DNA from: Rubripirellula amarantea
GTDB taxonomy: Bacteria > Planctomycetota > Planctomycetia > Pirellulales > Pirellulaceae
Direction: 5' to 3'
Assembly: GCF_007859865.1 (NCBI RefSeq)
Contig: NZ_SJPI01000001.1
Coordinates: 1-64,000 of the forward strand
Length of the DNA: 64,000 bases
Part shown: positions 18,788-28,583 of the stretch, one piece after another
Position numbering within the stretch: the first letter of the stretch is position 1
Layout: each line of letters opens with the position of its first letter
Position numbers and translations under genes: made by a program
Notes under the pieces: model-generated
What the model was told of the DNA's origin: nothing
Databases searched by the model: none
What the model saw: only the letters and a program-made list of their open reading frames with translations

Positions 18788-19810
18788 ATGCCTTTGGTTC
18801 CTCTCCGAGTCGTTCTTGATCACGCCGCCGAAAACGACTACGGCGTCGCCGCTTTCAACGTCAACAACATGGAACAAATTCAGGCCATCATGGAAGCCGC
18901 TGCGGAGACTGATTCGCCAGTCATCATCCAGGCTTCTCGTGGTGCTCGGTCATACACCAACGACGCATACCTGCGTTATCTGATGATGGCCGCCGCCGAA
19001 CTGCACCCCAGCATTCCAATCGTGATGCACCAAGATCACGGCAATAGCCCTGCGACTTGCCAATCGGCGATCGACAACGGATTCACTTCGGTGATGATGG
19101 ACGGTTCGTTGAAGGAAGACGGCAAGACCCCCGCCGACTTTGAGTACAACGTCCGAGTGACGAAGGAAGTCGTTGATGCAGCACACTCGCAAAACGTCAG
19201 TGTGGAAGGCGAACTTGGTTGCCTCGGATCGCTTGAATCGGGCGAAGGCGAACAAGAAGACGGACACGGCGCCGTGGGCGAACTCACCCACGATCAACTT
19301 CTTACCGATCCTGACGAAGCCGCTCAATTTGTTGAACTGACCGGCGTGGACGCGTTGGCCGTTGCTATTGGAACGAGCCACGGTGCGTACAAGTTCACCA
19401 AGAAGCCAACCGGCGAAGTGCTTGCGATGGACCGCATCGAAGCGATTCACGCCAAGCTGCCCAACACCCACTTGGTCATGCACGGTTCGTCCAGCGTGCC
19501 TCAAGAACTTCAAGACATCATCAACCAGTACGGTGGTGAAATGAAGCAAACTTACGGCGTGCCGGTTGAAGAAATTCAACGCGGTATCAAGAGTGGTGTT
19601 CGCAAGATTAACGTCGACACCGATTGCCGCATGGCTATCACCGGTGCGATCCGAAAGGTCCTGACCGAAGACAAGGGTGCGTTTGACCCACGTGCGTACC
19701 TTAAGCCAGCTCGCGAAGCAATGAAGCAAGTTTGCGTTGCCCGCATGGTTTCGTTCGGTCAAGCCGGCAATGGTGCCAAGCTCGCAAAGGCTTTGGGCGT
19801 CTTGGCCTAA
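18788..19810 (+). CDS. fba: Class II fructose-bisphosphate aldolase
   Basis: This zinc-dependent aldolase of 340 residues interconverts fructose 1,6-bisphosphate with the two triose phosphates. Evidence includes [19 protein letters not shown], the catalytic/metal region [37 protein letters not shown] and the C-terminal [14 protein letters not shown]. The length and the inserted acidic loop ([15 protein letters not shown]) match the longer subgroup used in glycolysis/Calvin-type metabolism. Codon use is strongly biased, consistent with high expression; this also produces a long false open frame on the opposite strand. Confidence 0.95.
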   Translation: MPLVPLRVVLDHAAENDYGVAAFNVNNMEQIQAIMEAAAETDSPVIIQASRGARSYTNDAYLRYLMMAAAELHPSIPIVMHQDHGNSPATCQSAIDNGFTSVMMDGSLKEDGKTPADFEYNVRVTKEVVDAAHSQNVSVEGELGCLGSLESGEGEQEDGHGAVGELTHDQLLTDPDEAAQFVELTGVDALAVAIGTSHGAYKFTKKPTGEVLAMDRIEAIHAKLPNTHLVMHGSSSVPQELQDIINQYGGEMKQTYGVPVEEIQRGIKSGVRKINVDTDCRMAITGAIRKVLTEDKGAFDPRAYLKPAREAMKQVCVARMVSFGQAGNGAKLAKALGVLA

Positions 19811-19850
19811 GTTGGTAGGCAAACCAGGGTTTGCTTACTGACAAGCTCCA

Positions 19851-21278
19851 ATGCTTGAAATTTTAGAACAACATATCAACCAGCGTGGCAATTGTGCCGC
19901 GCTGGTTGATTTCGTTGAGGGACCTATCTCTTGGGCTCGGCTTGGGCAAATGGTCAATACGGCGATAAATCAAATCGCTCAGTTTGACCTTAGTCGCCCA
20001 CTCATCCACGACGCTCCCAATGACCTCAATGACGTTGTGATCGCACTCGCAATCGCCAGTTTGGGAGGCATCGAAGCTCCACTTGATTCTCGCCTTGGTC
20101 CCGCCGAACGACAGCGTCGAGTGGATATTCTCGGTGGTCAAGTTTTTGAACTTCCACCTATAGAAAGCGTACCGGCTGAGGTTTCACCAACTGAATCTGA
20201 GTCATCGGGTTTGCGGCCCAGTGGCGATTCGATCTACGCGTCCGAATCACGTCACTACACGCACGACGTAACATTCTCATCCAACGGGAGAACGATCCTG
20301 TGGACCAGCGGCACTACTAGCCTGCCGACCGGGGTTGTTCAGCGGCACACGGCTTGGCTCGCTAACGCAGCGGCAAAACTAGCAGCCGTTCCGCAAATGC
20401 CCACCGATGTTCGTTTGACAATGCTTCCTCTTTCTCATGCCTACGCGAGAACATGTGACCTTGGGACGTGGTTACTATCAGGTTGCACTCTAGCGGTCAC
20501 GTTGGGCACGAAGGGTTTGATGACCTATGGCCCAAGCGTCAACCCAACATTGATCAATACGGTTCCTTCGGTCGCACGCCAACTTTTGCATGAAGACCTC
20601 GATGCCGTAGGGCTCAGCCGATTGCGATTGCTTGGCGTTGGTGGAGCTGCCTTAGCTCCCGGCGACTTTGATCAATGGAGCAAGCGAAGGGTGACAGTGA
20701 TCCAAGGTTATGGGCTAACAGAAACCGGACCGGTGATCTGCAGCGCCACCCCCAATAACGCGACCGCAGGATTGGTAGGTGACTTTGTCGAAGGATGGCA
20801 AACTCAAATCCGCAGTGGCGAATTGTATGTGCGAGGGAGCCATGTCATGGAAGGATACTACGATGCTTCGGAAACCACGGCAAAAAAGATTGACACCGAT
20901 GGATGGCTTCGGACAGGCGACCTTGTCAAGCGAGACGAACCGTCCGGACAACTTAGAATCCTCGGTCGTGTCGACGATGTGATCGTGCTCGGCAACGGAA
21001 TAAAAGTCCATCCAACAAGTGTCGAGCGCGAGGTTGAGTCTCTACCCGGTATCGACCACGCACTCTTGCTAATGCGTGACCAGCTTGAATTGTGGATCGA
21101 TGGCGACGAAGCAACCTTACCTGACATCGAAAAGCTAATGCAGTCTTTGCTTTCCTTCTGCGATGTCTCAATAGGCTTTTTCGAAGAACCGCTATCGCTT
21201 GCCGCAAACGAACTAACATCGAAACTAACCGTTCGACGCCATCAAGTAATCGCCAATCGGTTCGGACACTCGACCTAG
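19851..21278 (+). CDS. AMP-binding (acyl-CoA synthetase-like) enzyme
   Basis: This 475-residue member of the adenylate-forming superfamily would activate a carboxylic acid as acyl-AMP. The ATP loop reads TSGTTSLPTGV, so the usual Lys of the TSGTTGxPKG motif is Thr. Later motifs are GYGLTETGPV, GWLRTGDL, GRVDDVIVLGNGIKVHPTSVE and a C-terminal Lys in LTSKLTVRR. The N-terminal lobe is short. It follows fba by 40 bases and may be read through from it; a small hairpin (GCAAAC/GTTTGC, 19819-19834) lies between. Substrate unknown. Confidence 0.75.
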   Translation: MLEILEQHINQRGNCAALVDFVEGPISWARLGQMVNTAINQIAQFDLSRPLIHDAPNDLNDVVIALAIASLGGIEAPLDSRLGPAERQRRVDILGGQVFELPPIESVPAEVSPTESESSGLRPSGDSIYASESRHYTHDVTFSSNGRTILWTSGTTSLPTGVVQRHTAWLANAAAKLAAVPQMPTDVRLTMLPLSHAYARTCDLGTWLLSGCTLAVTLGTKGLMTYGPSVNPTLINTVPSVARQLLHEDLDAVGLSRLRLLGVGGAALAPGDFDQWSKRRVTVIQGYGLTETGPVICSATPNNATAGLVGDFVEGWQTQIRSGELYVRGSHVMEGYYDASETTAKKIDTDGWLRTGDLVKRDEPSGQLRILGRVDDVIVLGNGIKVHPTSVEREVESLPGIDHALLLMRDQLELWIDGDEATLPDIEKLMQSLLSFCDVSIGFFEEPLSLAANELTSKLTVRRHQVIANRFGHST

Positions 21279-22552
21279 CCCTGCCAAGAGACCCAGTCAG
21301 CTTCGACTCCTCCTGCGACCGCCACAGTGTCGAGTTCGTGCAGCAACTTTGTTGCCGAGCGATAACGCGATTCGGGCGACTTGCTTAGCATTCGCATCAC
21401 GACTTCACAAAAGTTTTCGTTGAGTCCCATTTGGAACTGAGTCGGATGTTGAGGCTCTTCCGTCTGTTGCTTCTCCAGTAGCTCGGCAAGACTATTGGCT
21501 TGGTAAGGGGGCACCCCGGTCAATAAGGCGTACAGCGTCGCACCGAGTGAATACTGGTCGCTTCGCTGATCCACTACTGTGCTGTCGGTGATCCGCTCGG
21601 GTGCGAGATACCCCAAGTCACCAATGACTTCGCCGGGTCGCGTTAATTGAGGCGCATCGGTGTACTGCAGCGCTCGAGCATAGATAAGATCGGTCAACAG
21701 GAAGGCTTGATCGTGATTCCGCCGTAACAAATTCGCGGGAGTGACGTTTCGGTGAACAACACCATGCTTGTCTGCTTCTTCCAAGGCGCGTCCAATATGA
21801 ACCGCGACACGAAGCACCTCTCGCCAATCCAACATCCCGCTGATTCCAATTGTTTCGATCAACTCGGCCACGCTGATACCGTCGATCCAATCAAACGCAG
21901 CCCAACAATACGGACCGGTCCGGCCGGCCTTGCGAGTTCGTACGATGTTAGGATGCTTGATCGGTAACATGGTCCGCATGGCCCGAATGAATCGTTGTCG
22001 TTGAACTTCAGTCGAAACCAAGTTGGGCCTTAAAATCTTGACCGCAACTTTCCGATCGTGCTTTAAGTCAACGCCCCTGAACACCACGCTGCTAGAGCTA
22101 ATCTGGATGAGCTTCTCAAGTTCAAAACGTAGAAAAGTGTGCCCTTCAAGTTGCTGTATTTTCGCAATCGACAATTCCGGCGGTTCCTCAGTGGCGGACT
22201 GAAGATTCGCATGAGCTCCGACCATCGTCGCCGCATCAAGTGTATCAGCACTACGAACGCGCAGGCGAGTGTCGCCGATCTGAATGCACGATCCAATCGA
22301 CACGGGCTCAGGTGCATCAATCAATCCTCCATCAACGATTGTCCCCCCAGCACCCCCGACATCCGCAATGACAGGCGTTCCGTCATTCCAACGGACCTCG
22401 CAATGAATGCGGCTGATACTGGGGTCTCTGATCTGGCTATCACTTTGGCTACCACGACCGATGACGAAGACATGATCAGGACGCAGCGTAAACTTCCTAC
22501 CGGAATCTGGACCATCCGAAATTTCAAGGAACCAAGTTCGAGCTTCGATCAT
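21275..22552 (-). CDS. FHA domain plus predicted pseudokinase
   Basis: This 425-residue protein has an N-terminal FHA phosphothreonine-binding domain (about residues 1-100: IGRGSQSDSQI, SRIHCEV) and a Ser/Thr kinase-like domain (about 130-410). The VAVK lysine is kept. The glycine loop is Ser-rich (ISSSSVVFRG), HRD reads HRN, and DFG reads DLI. It therefore looks catalytically weak or dead, with YLAPER and the C lobe intact. It lies directly downstream of an active-looking membrane kinase, with an ATGA overlap, and may read that kinase's phosphorylation through the FHA domain. The stop shares CTAG with the convergent AMP-binding gene. Confidence 0.8.
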   Translation of the reverse strand: MIEARTWFLEISDGPDSGRKFTLRPDHVFVIGRGSQSDSQIRDPSISRIHCEVRWNDGTPVIADVGGAGGTIVDGGLIDAPEPVSIGSCIQIGDTRLRVRSADTLDAATMVGAHANLQSATEEPPELSIAKIQQLEGHTFLRFELEKLIQISSSSVVFRGVDLKHDRKVAVKILRPNLVSTEVQRQRFIRAMRTMLPIKHPNIVRTRKAGRTGPYCWAAFDWIDGISVAELIETIGISGMLDWREVLRVAVHIGRALEEADKHGVVHRNVTPANLLRRNHDQAFLLTDLIYARALQYTDAPQLTRPGEVIGDLGYLAPERITDSTVVDQRSDQYSLGATLYALLTGVPPYQANSLAELLEKQQTEEPQHPTQFQMGLNENFCEVVMRMLSKSPESRYRSATKLLHELDTVAVAGGVEADWVSWQG

Positions 22553-24195
22553 ATTTGTTCATCCATTTTTGGCGTGCCTTGTTCAACATTCACTTCTCCG
22601 CCAACTCTAGAGTCGACATCGATTGGCAATAGCCCCAGCAATGCACGATCTATCACAGACATTTTCTGGGGGAACCGCTTTTGAGCTTCAAGTATTAGTT
22701 CGTCTACATTCATCTCGTCCAAAGGTCGGACCTCAACACCGCTATCTAGATTGGACTCGTTGAACGAATCGGGAGATTGAGCTTTTTGCATCAAGGCAAC
22801 CGCGCCGCGAAGACGCGAGACTGTCGCGTCACCAGGTGCGATTAGGTTTTGCTGCGAGGTCTGGATCGCTGCGATTAGCAACTGCATCGACAATTCGGGA
22901 CGAGACGTTTGGTAGTGGTCTGCGGCGGCAAGCAAACGTTGAATTTCGAAACTTACGTAGTTCGCGTCCGACGCAATTTGGTCGGCAGTTGGGTTAGACG
23001 AACTGCGACCCGTCACGCTGGCGAACACTCGCCGCTCGGTTTGCCGCATCTGCACTGCTACTTCCAAAGCGTCGGTAAGTTCAGCAACCTCGGAACGAGT
23101 TCGCACCAACGCAAACATCGACACGATGTTCATCAATATCAACAACAATGCCGCGGAACCTGAAACACTGGCAAGCATCACATGGGCGCGCAGAAACATC
23201 TTCATTCGTTGCAGTACCCCGGGCGGACGCGCCGATATTGGTTCCCCGGTAAGAAAGCGTTTCAAATCGTTTGCTAGTTCTGATGCACTGCCGTAGCGAT
23301 CCGCAGGAGACTTCTGCAAGCACTTTCCCGTGATTACATCGAGTTCGATTGGCACTGCGGAATTGAGCGAAAGGGGACGCACCGGTTCTTGGGTCAGCAC
23401 CTGAGAAACAACGTCGATGGGAGTGGCGGCTAGAAAAGGTGGTCGGCCGGTCAACATCGCATACAAGACGGCCCCAATAGCGTAGACATCGCTGGCGGGC
23501 CCGACTTTTCCACCGTTTGCACCCGCCTGCTCGGGCGGCATGTAGTGTGGCGTACCGATTAATTCACCGGTGGACGTCAGGTCGCTGCTTGATCCGAGTG
23601 TTTTGCTCACCCCGAAGTCCGTGATCATCGCTCGACCATCGCAATTGATCAAAATATTGGCAGGCTTCAGATCCCTGTGGATGATCTTGTGGTGATGAGC
23701 GTGTGAGATGGCATCGGCGGTTTGAAAAGCAATCTCCGCTGCAATATCGGGCTTCAGCGGCCCATCCCTCAGTCGCTCGGCCAGACTTTCTCCATCTACA
23801 AGGGCCATCACAAAATAGGGCAATCCTTGCCAACGACCAACTTCATAGACCGGCACAATCCCTGGGTGATCAAGCGAAGCCGCGAATCGAGCCTCGTTGT
23901 CAAACCGCTGACGCAATTGATCTCGATCGCATCCACCTTCCAACACCATCTTGACCGCAACCATGCGATCCAATGATTGCTGGCGTGCTTTGTAGACCAC
24001 TCCCATGGCCCCGCGAGCGATCTCACTTAGCAACAACGAATCGCCAACCAACGTTCCGATGACGGGAAGGTTGCCAACGCAATCGTCGTGTTCACTTTGC
24101 GACTTATCCGTTGGACCGGCATCGTCCTCACGACATTGCTGCCGCGTGCGGGTTGGGTCATCAAGCCCGTCGTATGCGTGCGACTCGATGCTCAT
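22549..24195 (-). CDS. Membrane Ser/Thr protein kinase
   Basis: This 548-residue Hanks-type kinase has a complete motif set: glycine loop RGAMGVVYKA, VAVK, HRDLKPANIL, DFGVSK and PPEQ. One hydrophobic segment follows at about residues 337-362 (VMLASVSGSAALLLILMN). A C-terminal region of about 180 residues, probably periplasmic, contains helical stretches (VAELTDALEVAVQMRQTERRV) and no domain I recognise. This is the receptor-like arrangement common in planctomycetes. The ATG at 24195 is chosen; the frame is open to 24309. It is coupled to the FHA-pseudokinase gene. Confidence 0.88.
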   Translation of the reverse strand: MSIESHAYDGLDDPTRTRQQCREDDAGPTDKSQSEHDDCVGNLPVIGTLVGDSLLLSEIARGAMGVVYKARQQSLDRMVAVKMVLEGGCDRDQLRQRFDNEARFAASLDHPGIVPVYEVGRWQGLPYFVMALVDGESLAERLRDGPLKPDIAAEIAFQTADAISHAHHHKIIHRDLKPANILINCDGRAMITDFGVSKTLGSSSDLTSTGELIGTPHYMPPEQAGANGGKVGPASDVYAIGAVLYAMLTGRPPFLAATPIDVVSQVLTQEPVRPLSLNSAVPIELDVITGKCLQKSPADRYGSASELANDLKRFLTGEPISARPPGVLQRMKMFLRAHVMLASVSGSAALLLILMNIVSMFALVRTRSEVAELTDALEVAVQMRQTERRVFASVTGRSSSNPTADQIASDANYVSFEIQRLLAAADHYQTSRPELSMQLLIAAIQTSQQNLIAPGDATVSRLRGAVALMQKAQSPDSFNESNLDSGVEVRPLDEMNVDELILEAQKRFPQKMSVIDRALLGLLPIDVDSRVGGEVNVEQGTPKMDEQI

Positions 24196-24416
24196 GCGAG
24201 CCGATTCTTGAAGTCGTTTCTGGCCACGGACGTCATGCCTGTACCACTGGATTGTCAAATTGAAACTGCGTGTTGGACGTACCATAGCGGCGTCCACACG
24301 CGGAAGCAATTTGCGCCAACCAGGTCTTCACACAGCATTCACCAAAACTAAATGCTGGCGGAAAATCCCTCTAGGCTAGGCGAATGATCTCGCCAATCGG
24401 CAGCCAAGATCAAACC

Positions 24417-25484
24417 CTAAGCAGGGTCGTAGGCGTCGCTTCCCAAGCCGCGGCCCTGCGGTATGAACTTGCACATCAAGATCCCAAGCATGTACAGAAA
24501 CACCAGAGGAATCGCCAAAGCAACCATACTGGTAACGTCAGCGGGCGTTACGATCATCGAAATCACAAAGATAACCAACACCGCGATCTTCCAACTGTCA
24601 ACGTACGCTTGGGTTTCCAATAGTCCAATCCGTTGCAGGAACAACATCACGATGGGCAACTGGAAAGCAATGCCAAAACCTAGTGGTAGCATTAGCACGA
24701 AATTGACGTAGTAAGTCAAACGAGGTTCCACCGCGACATCCATGCTACCGTTGAACGCGAGCAAGAACGAAAGGACATAGTGCAGCACCAAGAAGAACGC
24801 CAACACGACCCCTGATACAAAAAGTACGACGCTAACCGGCAGGTAGATGTAGACGTAGCGTCGTTCGTGCGAATGCAATCCAGCGGCGATGAAGGACCAC
24901 AAGTGATAGAACACCATCGGTGACGAGAACACAGCACCCACGATGAGCCCCGCCTTGACCCAAACCATAAACGGCTCTTCGACCTTTAGTGAACTTAGCC
25001 CGGTGCTGGACTCTCGAAACTGCACGACCGGCTTAAGCGAATCCGTCGTGGGCAGGGAACTCAACAACTTGGCCAGATCACTAGGGTCAACGGTCACTTC
25101 CGCCGCGGCAGTTTCCTGATTCTGCGAATTGACCTGGATCGAATCTGAGGTCAACGATTGATACTCTTCGGGAACCGTATAGATCACCTCGGCTACCAAC
25201 GAGTGTTCGGTCATGAAGTCACGAATCGGCTGAGACTCGTCGGCCTTAGGATCGTAGCCCAACTTGTACAGGTCTCGATCGGCTTGAAAATTCCGAATGG
25301 CAGATTCGAGCGGTTGCTGAATGAATAGAATCACACTGTCGGCGAAGAACAGTCCGATGATCAACCCACCGGCAAGCCAAGCCACAGCGTGAACCAAACA
25401 CTTACGAAGCTCTTCGAGGTGCTCCCCGAAGGTCATCGTTGAGTTTTCAAACAGGTCGTCTTGGGGGCGGGCGATACGATCCAC
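24417..25484 (-). CDS. tatC: Twin-arginine translocase subunit TatC
   Basis: TatC is the receptor for folded Tat substrates in the inner membrane. The N-terminal MTFGEHLEELRKCL motif is diagnostic, and the last helices (PADVTSMVALAIPLVFLYMLGI) fit. The 355-residue protein is longer than most TatC because about 110 hydrophilic residues (about 60-165) are inserted between the first and second membrane segments, facing the periplasm. A GTG at 25484 gives the N terminus DRIARPQDDLFENS, as in planctomycete TatC as I recall it; the ATG at 25436 is the alternative. No tatA or tatB is adjacent. Confidence 0.92.
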   Translation of the reverse strand: MDRIARPQDDLFENSTMTFGEHLEELRKCLVHAVAWLAGGLIIGLFFADSVILFIQQPLESAIRNFQADRDLYKLGYDPKADESQPIRDFMTEHSLVAEVIYTVPEEYQSLTSDSIQVNSQNQETAAAEVTVDPSDLAKLLSSLPTTDSLKPVVQFRESSTGLSSLKVEEPFMVWVKAGLIVGAVFSSPMVFYHLWSFIAAGLHSHERRYVYIYLPVSVVLFVSGVVLAFFLVLHYVLSFLLAFNGSMDVAVEPRLTYYVNFVLMLPLGFGIAFQLPIVMLFLQRIGLLETQAYVDSWKIAVLVIFVISMIVTPADVTSMVALAIPLVFLYMLGILMCKFIPQGRGLGSDAYDPA

Positions 25485-25716
25485 CAGTGGATTCTCTCAT
25501 TGGGTGCGAAAGCGGAATGGACGCTTCAGACGTCTTCACGAACCGCCATTGTAGCAGCCCGAAAAAATCCCGCCTCTGGGATCCGCTGCATGTGGTTAAA
25601 ACAGAATCGCTTGACTGCTAAAACGCTAATAATTAAACGTTGCTTCCACTTGAAGTGCTCATTTTCCCGGCCCGATCGAGTCGATTTGGGTTCCCGCCAT
25701 AGATTCGCCACTAACT

Positions 25717-26736
25717 ATGATGAAGCCCTACCCGCTTGCCTTCCGCCCCGTTCTAAAACAAACCATTTGGGGTGGCCGGAAACTTGGCCAACGTTTGGGG
25801 AAGCCCATCGGCCAGGACGACAACTACGCAGAGAGCTGGGAAATCGTCGACCATGGGACCGATCAGAGCATCGTGGCCAATGGTTCGTTGGCGGGAATCG
25901 CTTTGGATCAATTGATCCGCGACCATCCCCAATGGCTGCTGGGGTCTTCAGCCAGCCAGCTTTCGTCTGGTGGCGAGAGCTTGTCATTTCCACTGCTGCT
26001 GAAGTATTTGGATTGCAACCGAGTGCTTTCGGTTCAAGTTCATCCTGACGATGCCTATGCGAAACGTATGTCGCCTCCCGATTTGGGAAAGACCGAGGCT
26101 TGGTACATCGTCGAATCAGATCCCGGCGGACTCATCTATGCGGGCCTCAAGCCCGAAGTCGACCGTATGATGCTCAGTGAAGCGATCGACGCGGGACAGA
26201 CCGAGGAAGTGCTTCACTCGTTTCATCCCGAACCTGGCGATATCGTTTTCATCCCCGCGGGCACAGTTCACGCATTGGGAGCCGGCCTGCTTGTTGCCGA
26301 AATTCAACAGTCCAGTGACACCACGTTTCGCCTTTTCGACTGGAACCGCGTCGATGCCGAAGGCAATGCACGCCCGTTACACATCGAGCAAAGCCTCGAA
26401 GTATCCGACTATTCATCCGGACCAGTCGCGGCCAAGCGCGCCGACATGGGCGCCGCCGGATGGCAAACCATGGTGGATTGCGACAAGTTCGTGCTGAATG
26501 TTTTGATTCACGGCGAGGGTAGGATCGGCGGGGACGACAAGTTTCACATTGTTACGGTCCCACGTGGAAAGGCCACTTTGCATGTTGGATCGGAAACCAC
26601 AACTTTGTCGGCTGGGCAATCGGTGTTGCTCCCAGCTTGCATGCCAGCAAGTACTATCACGGCGGTCGAGATGCCATCGAAAGACGGCGATGGACAACCA
26701 TCTTCCACCGTATTGACGGCACATTTGCCGAACTGA
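25717..26736 (+). CDS. manA: Mannose-6-phosphate isomerase, class I
   Basis: This zinc enzyme of 339 residues interconverts mannose 6-phosphate and fructose 6-phosphate. It is of the short Bacillus-type form: it opens with LAFRPVLKQTIWGGRKLGQ, has the ESWEIVDH block, the zinc-ligand segment VQVHPDD, KTEAWYIVE, and PGDIVFIPAGTVHALGAGLLVAEIQQSSDTTFRLFDW split over the cupin core. It would feed mannose into glycolysis or supply sugar-nucleotide synthesis. Single-gene unit. Confidence 0.92.
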   Translation: MMKPYPLAFRPVLKQTIWGGRKLGQRLGKPIGQDDNYAESWEIVDHGTDQSIVANGSLAGIALDQLIRDHPQWLLGSSASQLSSGGESLSFPLLLKYLDCNRVLSVQVHPDDAYAKRMSPPDLGKTEAWYIVESDPGGLIYAGLKPEVDRMMLSEAIDAGQTEEVLHSFHPEPGDIVFIPAGTVHALGAGLLVAEIQQSSDTTFRLFDWNRVDAEGNARPLHIEQSLEVSDYSSGPVAAKRADMGAAGWQTMVDCDKFVLNVLIHGEGRIGGDDKFHIVTVPRGKATLHVGSETTTLSAGQSVLLPACMPASTITAVEMPSKDGDGQPSSTVLTAHLPN

Positions 26737-27004
26737 GCCGCCAAGTGCTTCTTGACCCCACGGGCAGTTGCATTGCACACATTAGGCAAGACCCTCACGA
26801 TCCCATGTGATTCAGGACCAGATTCCGAAGGTTTGCTATCGTGAGGAGCGGGCGTGAAACGAAGTAGGTCAATGCGACACTGGCGGGGATTCCTCTATCC
26901 GTGTTCGTGCCGCAAATACTACGCTCCCAATCCAAGCTTCAGGATCAGTCCGCACCGACTGTTTCTGCTGCCAGATCTATCCTCCCCCGGAAGGTTCTCT
27001 GGTC

Positions 27005-27271
27005 ATGCGCCGAGATCAACAAAACATCCTGCTGCTGATTTGTTTCGCAGCCATTGCCACAGTTTCCTTAGGCTGCCGCGGCCAGGGAGTCTTGCCACCG
27101 GCCGGGCCGATGCTTCGTCAACAAAGCCAAGCGATCATCAACGATCCGTTCCCGCAAAACGATATCGGGCCCTACGAAGCGGCATCGCGGCCACCGGACT
27201 ACCAACAACCGTTGCCAGAGGCCGTGCGAAATCGGATCCATCGTGACTCCACTTATGGGTTTGGGCGTTAA
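27005..27271 (+). CDS. Small predicted lipoprotein
   Basis: This 88-residue protein has a lipoprotein signal (MRRDQQNILLLICFAAIATVSLGC) with Cys 24 as the probable lipidation site. The remaining 64 residues are hydrophilic and Pro/Gln-rich, with no known domain. It precedes the pseudouridine synthase gene by 95 bases. Function unknown. Confidence 0.6.
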   Translation: MRRDQQNILLLICFAAIATVSLGCRGQGVLPPAGPMLRQQSQAIINDPFPQNDIGPYEAASRPPDYQQPLPEAVRNRIHRDSTYGFGR

Positions 27272-27366
27272 TCAGAGCCTTTTTCCCATCACGATTGCCG
27301 GGTGTGGCAAAGTAGTCGCGAGTGTTACGTTGTAGGGTATTCTTGCCCTTACTTCCTGGCACTCCC

Positions 27367-28527
27367 ATGGCCCCCAAACCCAAATCCCGTCCGTCTTCGA
27401 AGGCCAACTCGTCTGGCCCCCAACGTCTGCAACGAGTATTGGCATCCGCCGGATATGGCTCGCGACGACAATGCGAACAACTAATCGAAGACGGTCGCGT
27501 CGAGGTTGATTCAGAAACGGTCACCAAGCAGGGCGTCTCGGTCGATTTGGAAACGCAAAAGGTGCGTGTCGATGGCGTGCTTCTGAAGAAACAAAAGCTT
27601 GTCTATTACGCCGTCAATAAGCCGACTGGAGTGGTCACCACCAACCGAGACCCGCAGGGGCGTCCGAGGGTGGTGGATTTGGTTCCGCCGAGCGAACGGG
27701 TGTTCGCGGTGGGACGCCTCGACCGCAGCAGTGAAGGTTTGATCCTGCTGACCAACGACGGCGAACTTGCTCAACGGTTAACGCACCCCAAGTTTGGAAT
27801 CCGAAAGATCTACCGCGTCGTTGTAGCGGGTAAGGTCGAAGGCGAAACGATGAAGAAGATGCGGCAAGGCATCTACATCTCGGACGGATTTGTGCAGGTC
27901 GAGGGCGCCAAGATCCTAAAGGCAAAAGCTCGCGCAACGGAAATGGAAATCACGCTGCGTGAAGGCAAGAATCGCGAAATTCGCCGCATCTTGGCTCGGC
28001 TTGGACACAAGGTTCAACAACTGCAACGAATCGCTGTTGGCCCGCTACGCCTAGGTGACATTCCCGTCGGTGCGCACCGTTTGCTAATGCGCGACGAAGT
28101 TGACAAGTTGTGGGCAGCAGTCGAGGCAGCCGAGAAACAACATGAGCGCGAAGCGACCGAAAACACCGATGCGCAAACGCCCCGACGAAAGACGGCGCGA
28201 CCTAAGAGCAGCACGCGATCGACTTCCACTCGTACTCAAGGCAATGGCCCTCGCAAAAAGTCCGTCAAAAAGACTTCCGGCTCAGTTCGTCCTGGAACCA
28301 AGAAAGCTCGCACGAAAGAAAAGCCCACCGCAGATCCGCTGTCCTTCTTGCCAGCGACGGGATCCAAACGTACTGGGGCAGTGATCGGCGGCGACTCATC
28401 CCCAGATCCGAAGCCGGCCAAGGTTAAGAAAGCTAAGACGGGAAGAAAGCCGACGCGAGCCAATCCAACGGGTGCGGCCAGCGGACGGAACTTCAATAAG
28501 AAATCCGCACGTCGAAAAAAGAGATAG
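27367..28527 (+). CDS. rRNA pseudouridine synthase (RsuA/RluB family) with basic tail
   Basis: This 386-residue enzyme isomerises uridine in ribosomal RNA. An S4 RNA-binding domain (about residues 20-70: RLQRVLASAGYGSRRQCEQLI) precedes the catalytic domain, with VNKPTGVVTTNRDP, the catalytic Asp in GRLDRSSEGLIL and a late KNREIRRILARLGHKV. The last 125 or so residues are a disordered Lys/Arg/Ser/Thr-rich extension (KKSVKKTSGS, KVKKAKTGRK) unlike E. coli RluB, probably for rRNA binding. The ATG at 27367 is chosen over an upstream TTG. Confidence 0.9.
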   Translation: MAPKPKSRPSSKANSSGPQRLQRVLASAGYGSRRQCEQLIEDGRVEVDSETVTKQGVSVDLETQKVRVDGVLLKKQKLVYYAVNKPTGVVTTNRDPQGRPRVVDLVPPSERVFAVGRLDRSSEGLILLTNDGELAQRLTHPKFGIRKIYRVVVAGKVEGETMKKMRQGIYISDGFVQVEGAKILKAKARATEMEITLREGKNREIRRILARLGHKVQQLQRIAVGPLRLGDIPVGAHRLLMRDEVDKLWAAVEAAEKQHEREATENTDAQTPRRKTARPKSSTRSTSTRTQGNGPRKKSVKKTSGSVRPGTKKARTKEKPTADPLSFLPATGSKRTGAVIGGDSSPDPKPAKVKKAKTGRKPTRANPTGAASGRNFNKKSARRKKR

Positions 28528-28583
28528 TAAATTCCTAGGGACCTCTGATTCACAGGTTTCACTTGTGAAGCCTGCAACGCTGT

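Noticed and set aside
18950-19822. Long open frame (290 codons) on the minus strand opposite the aldolase gene
   Set aside because: It is the antisense of a highly biased coding sequence; the protein has no family motifs and fba is clearly real.
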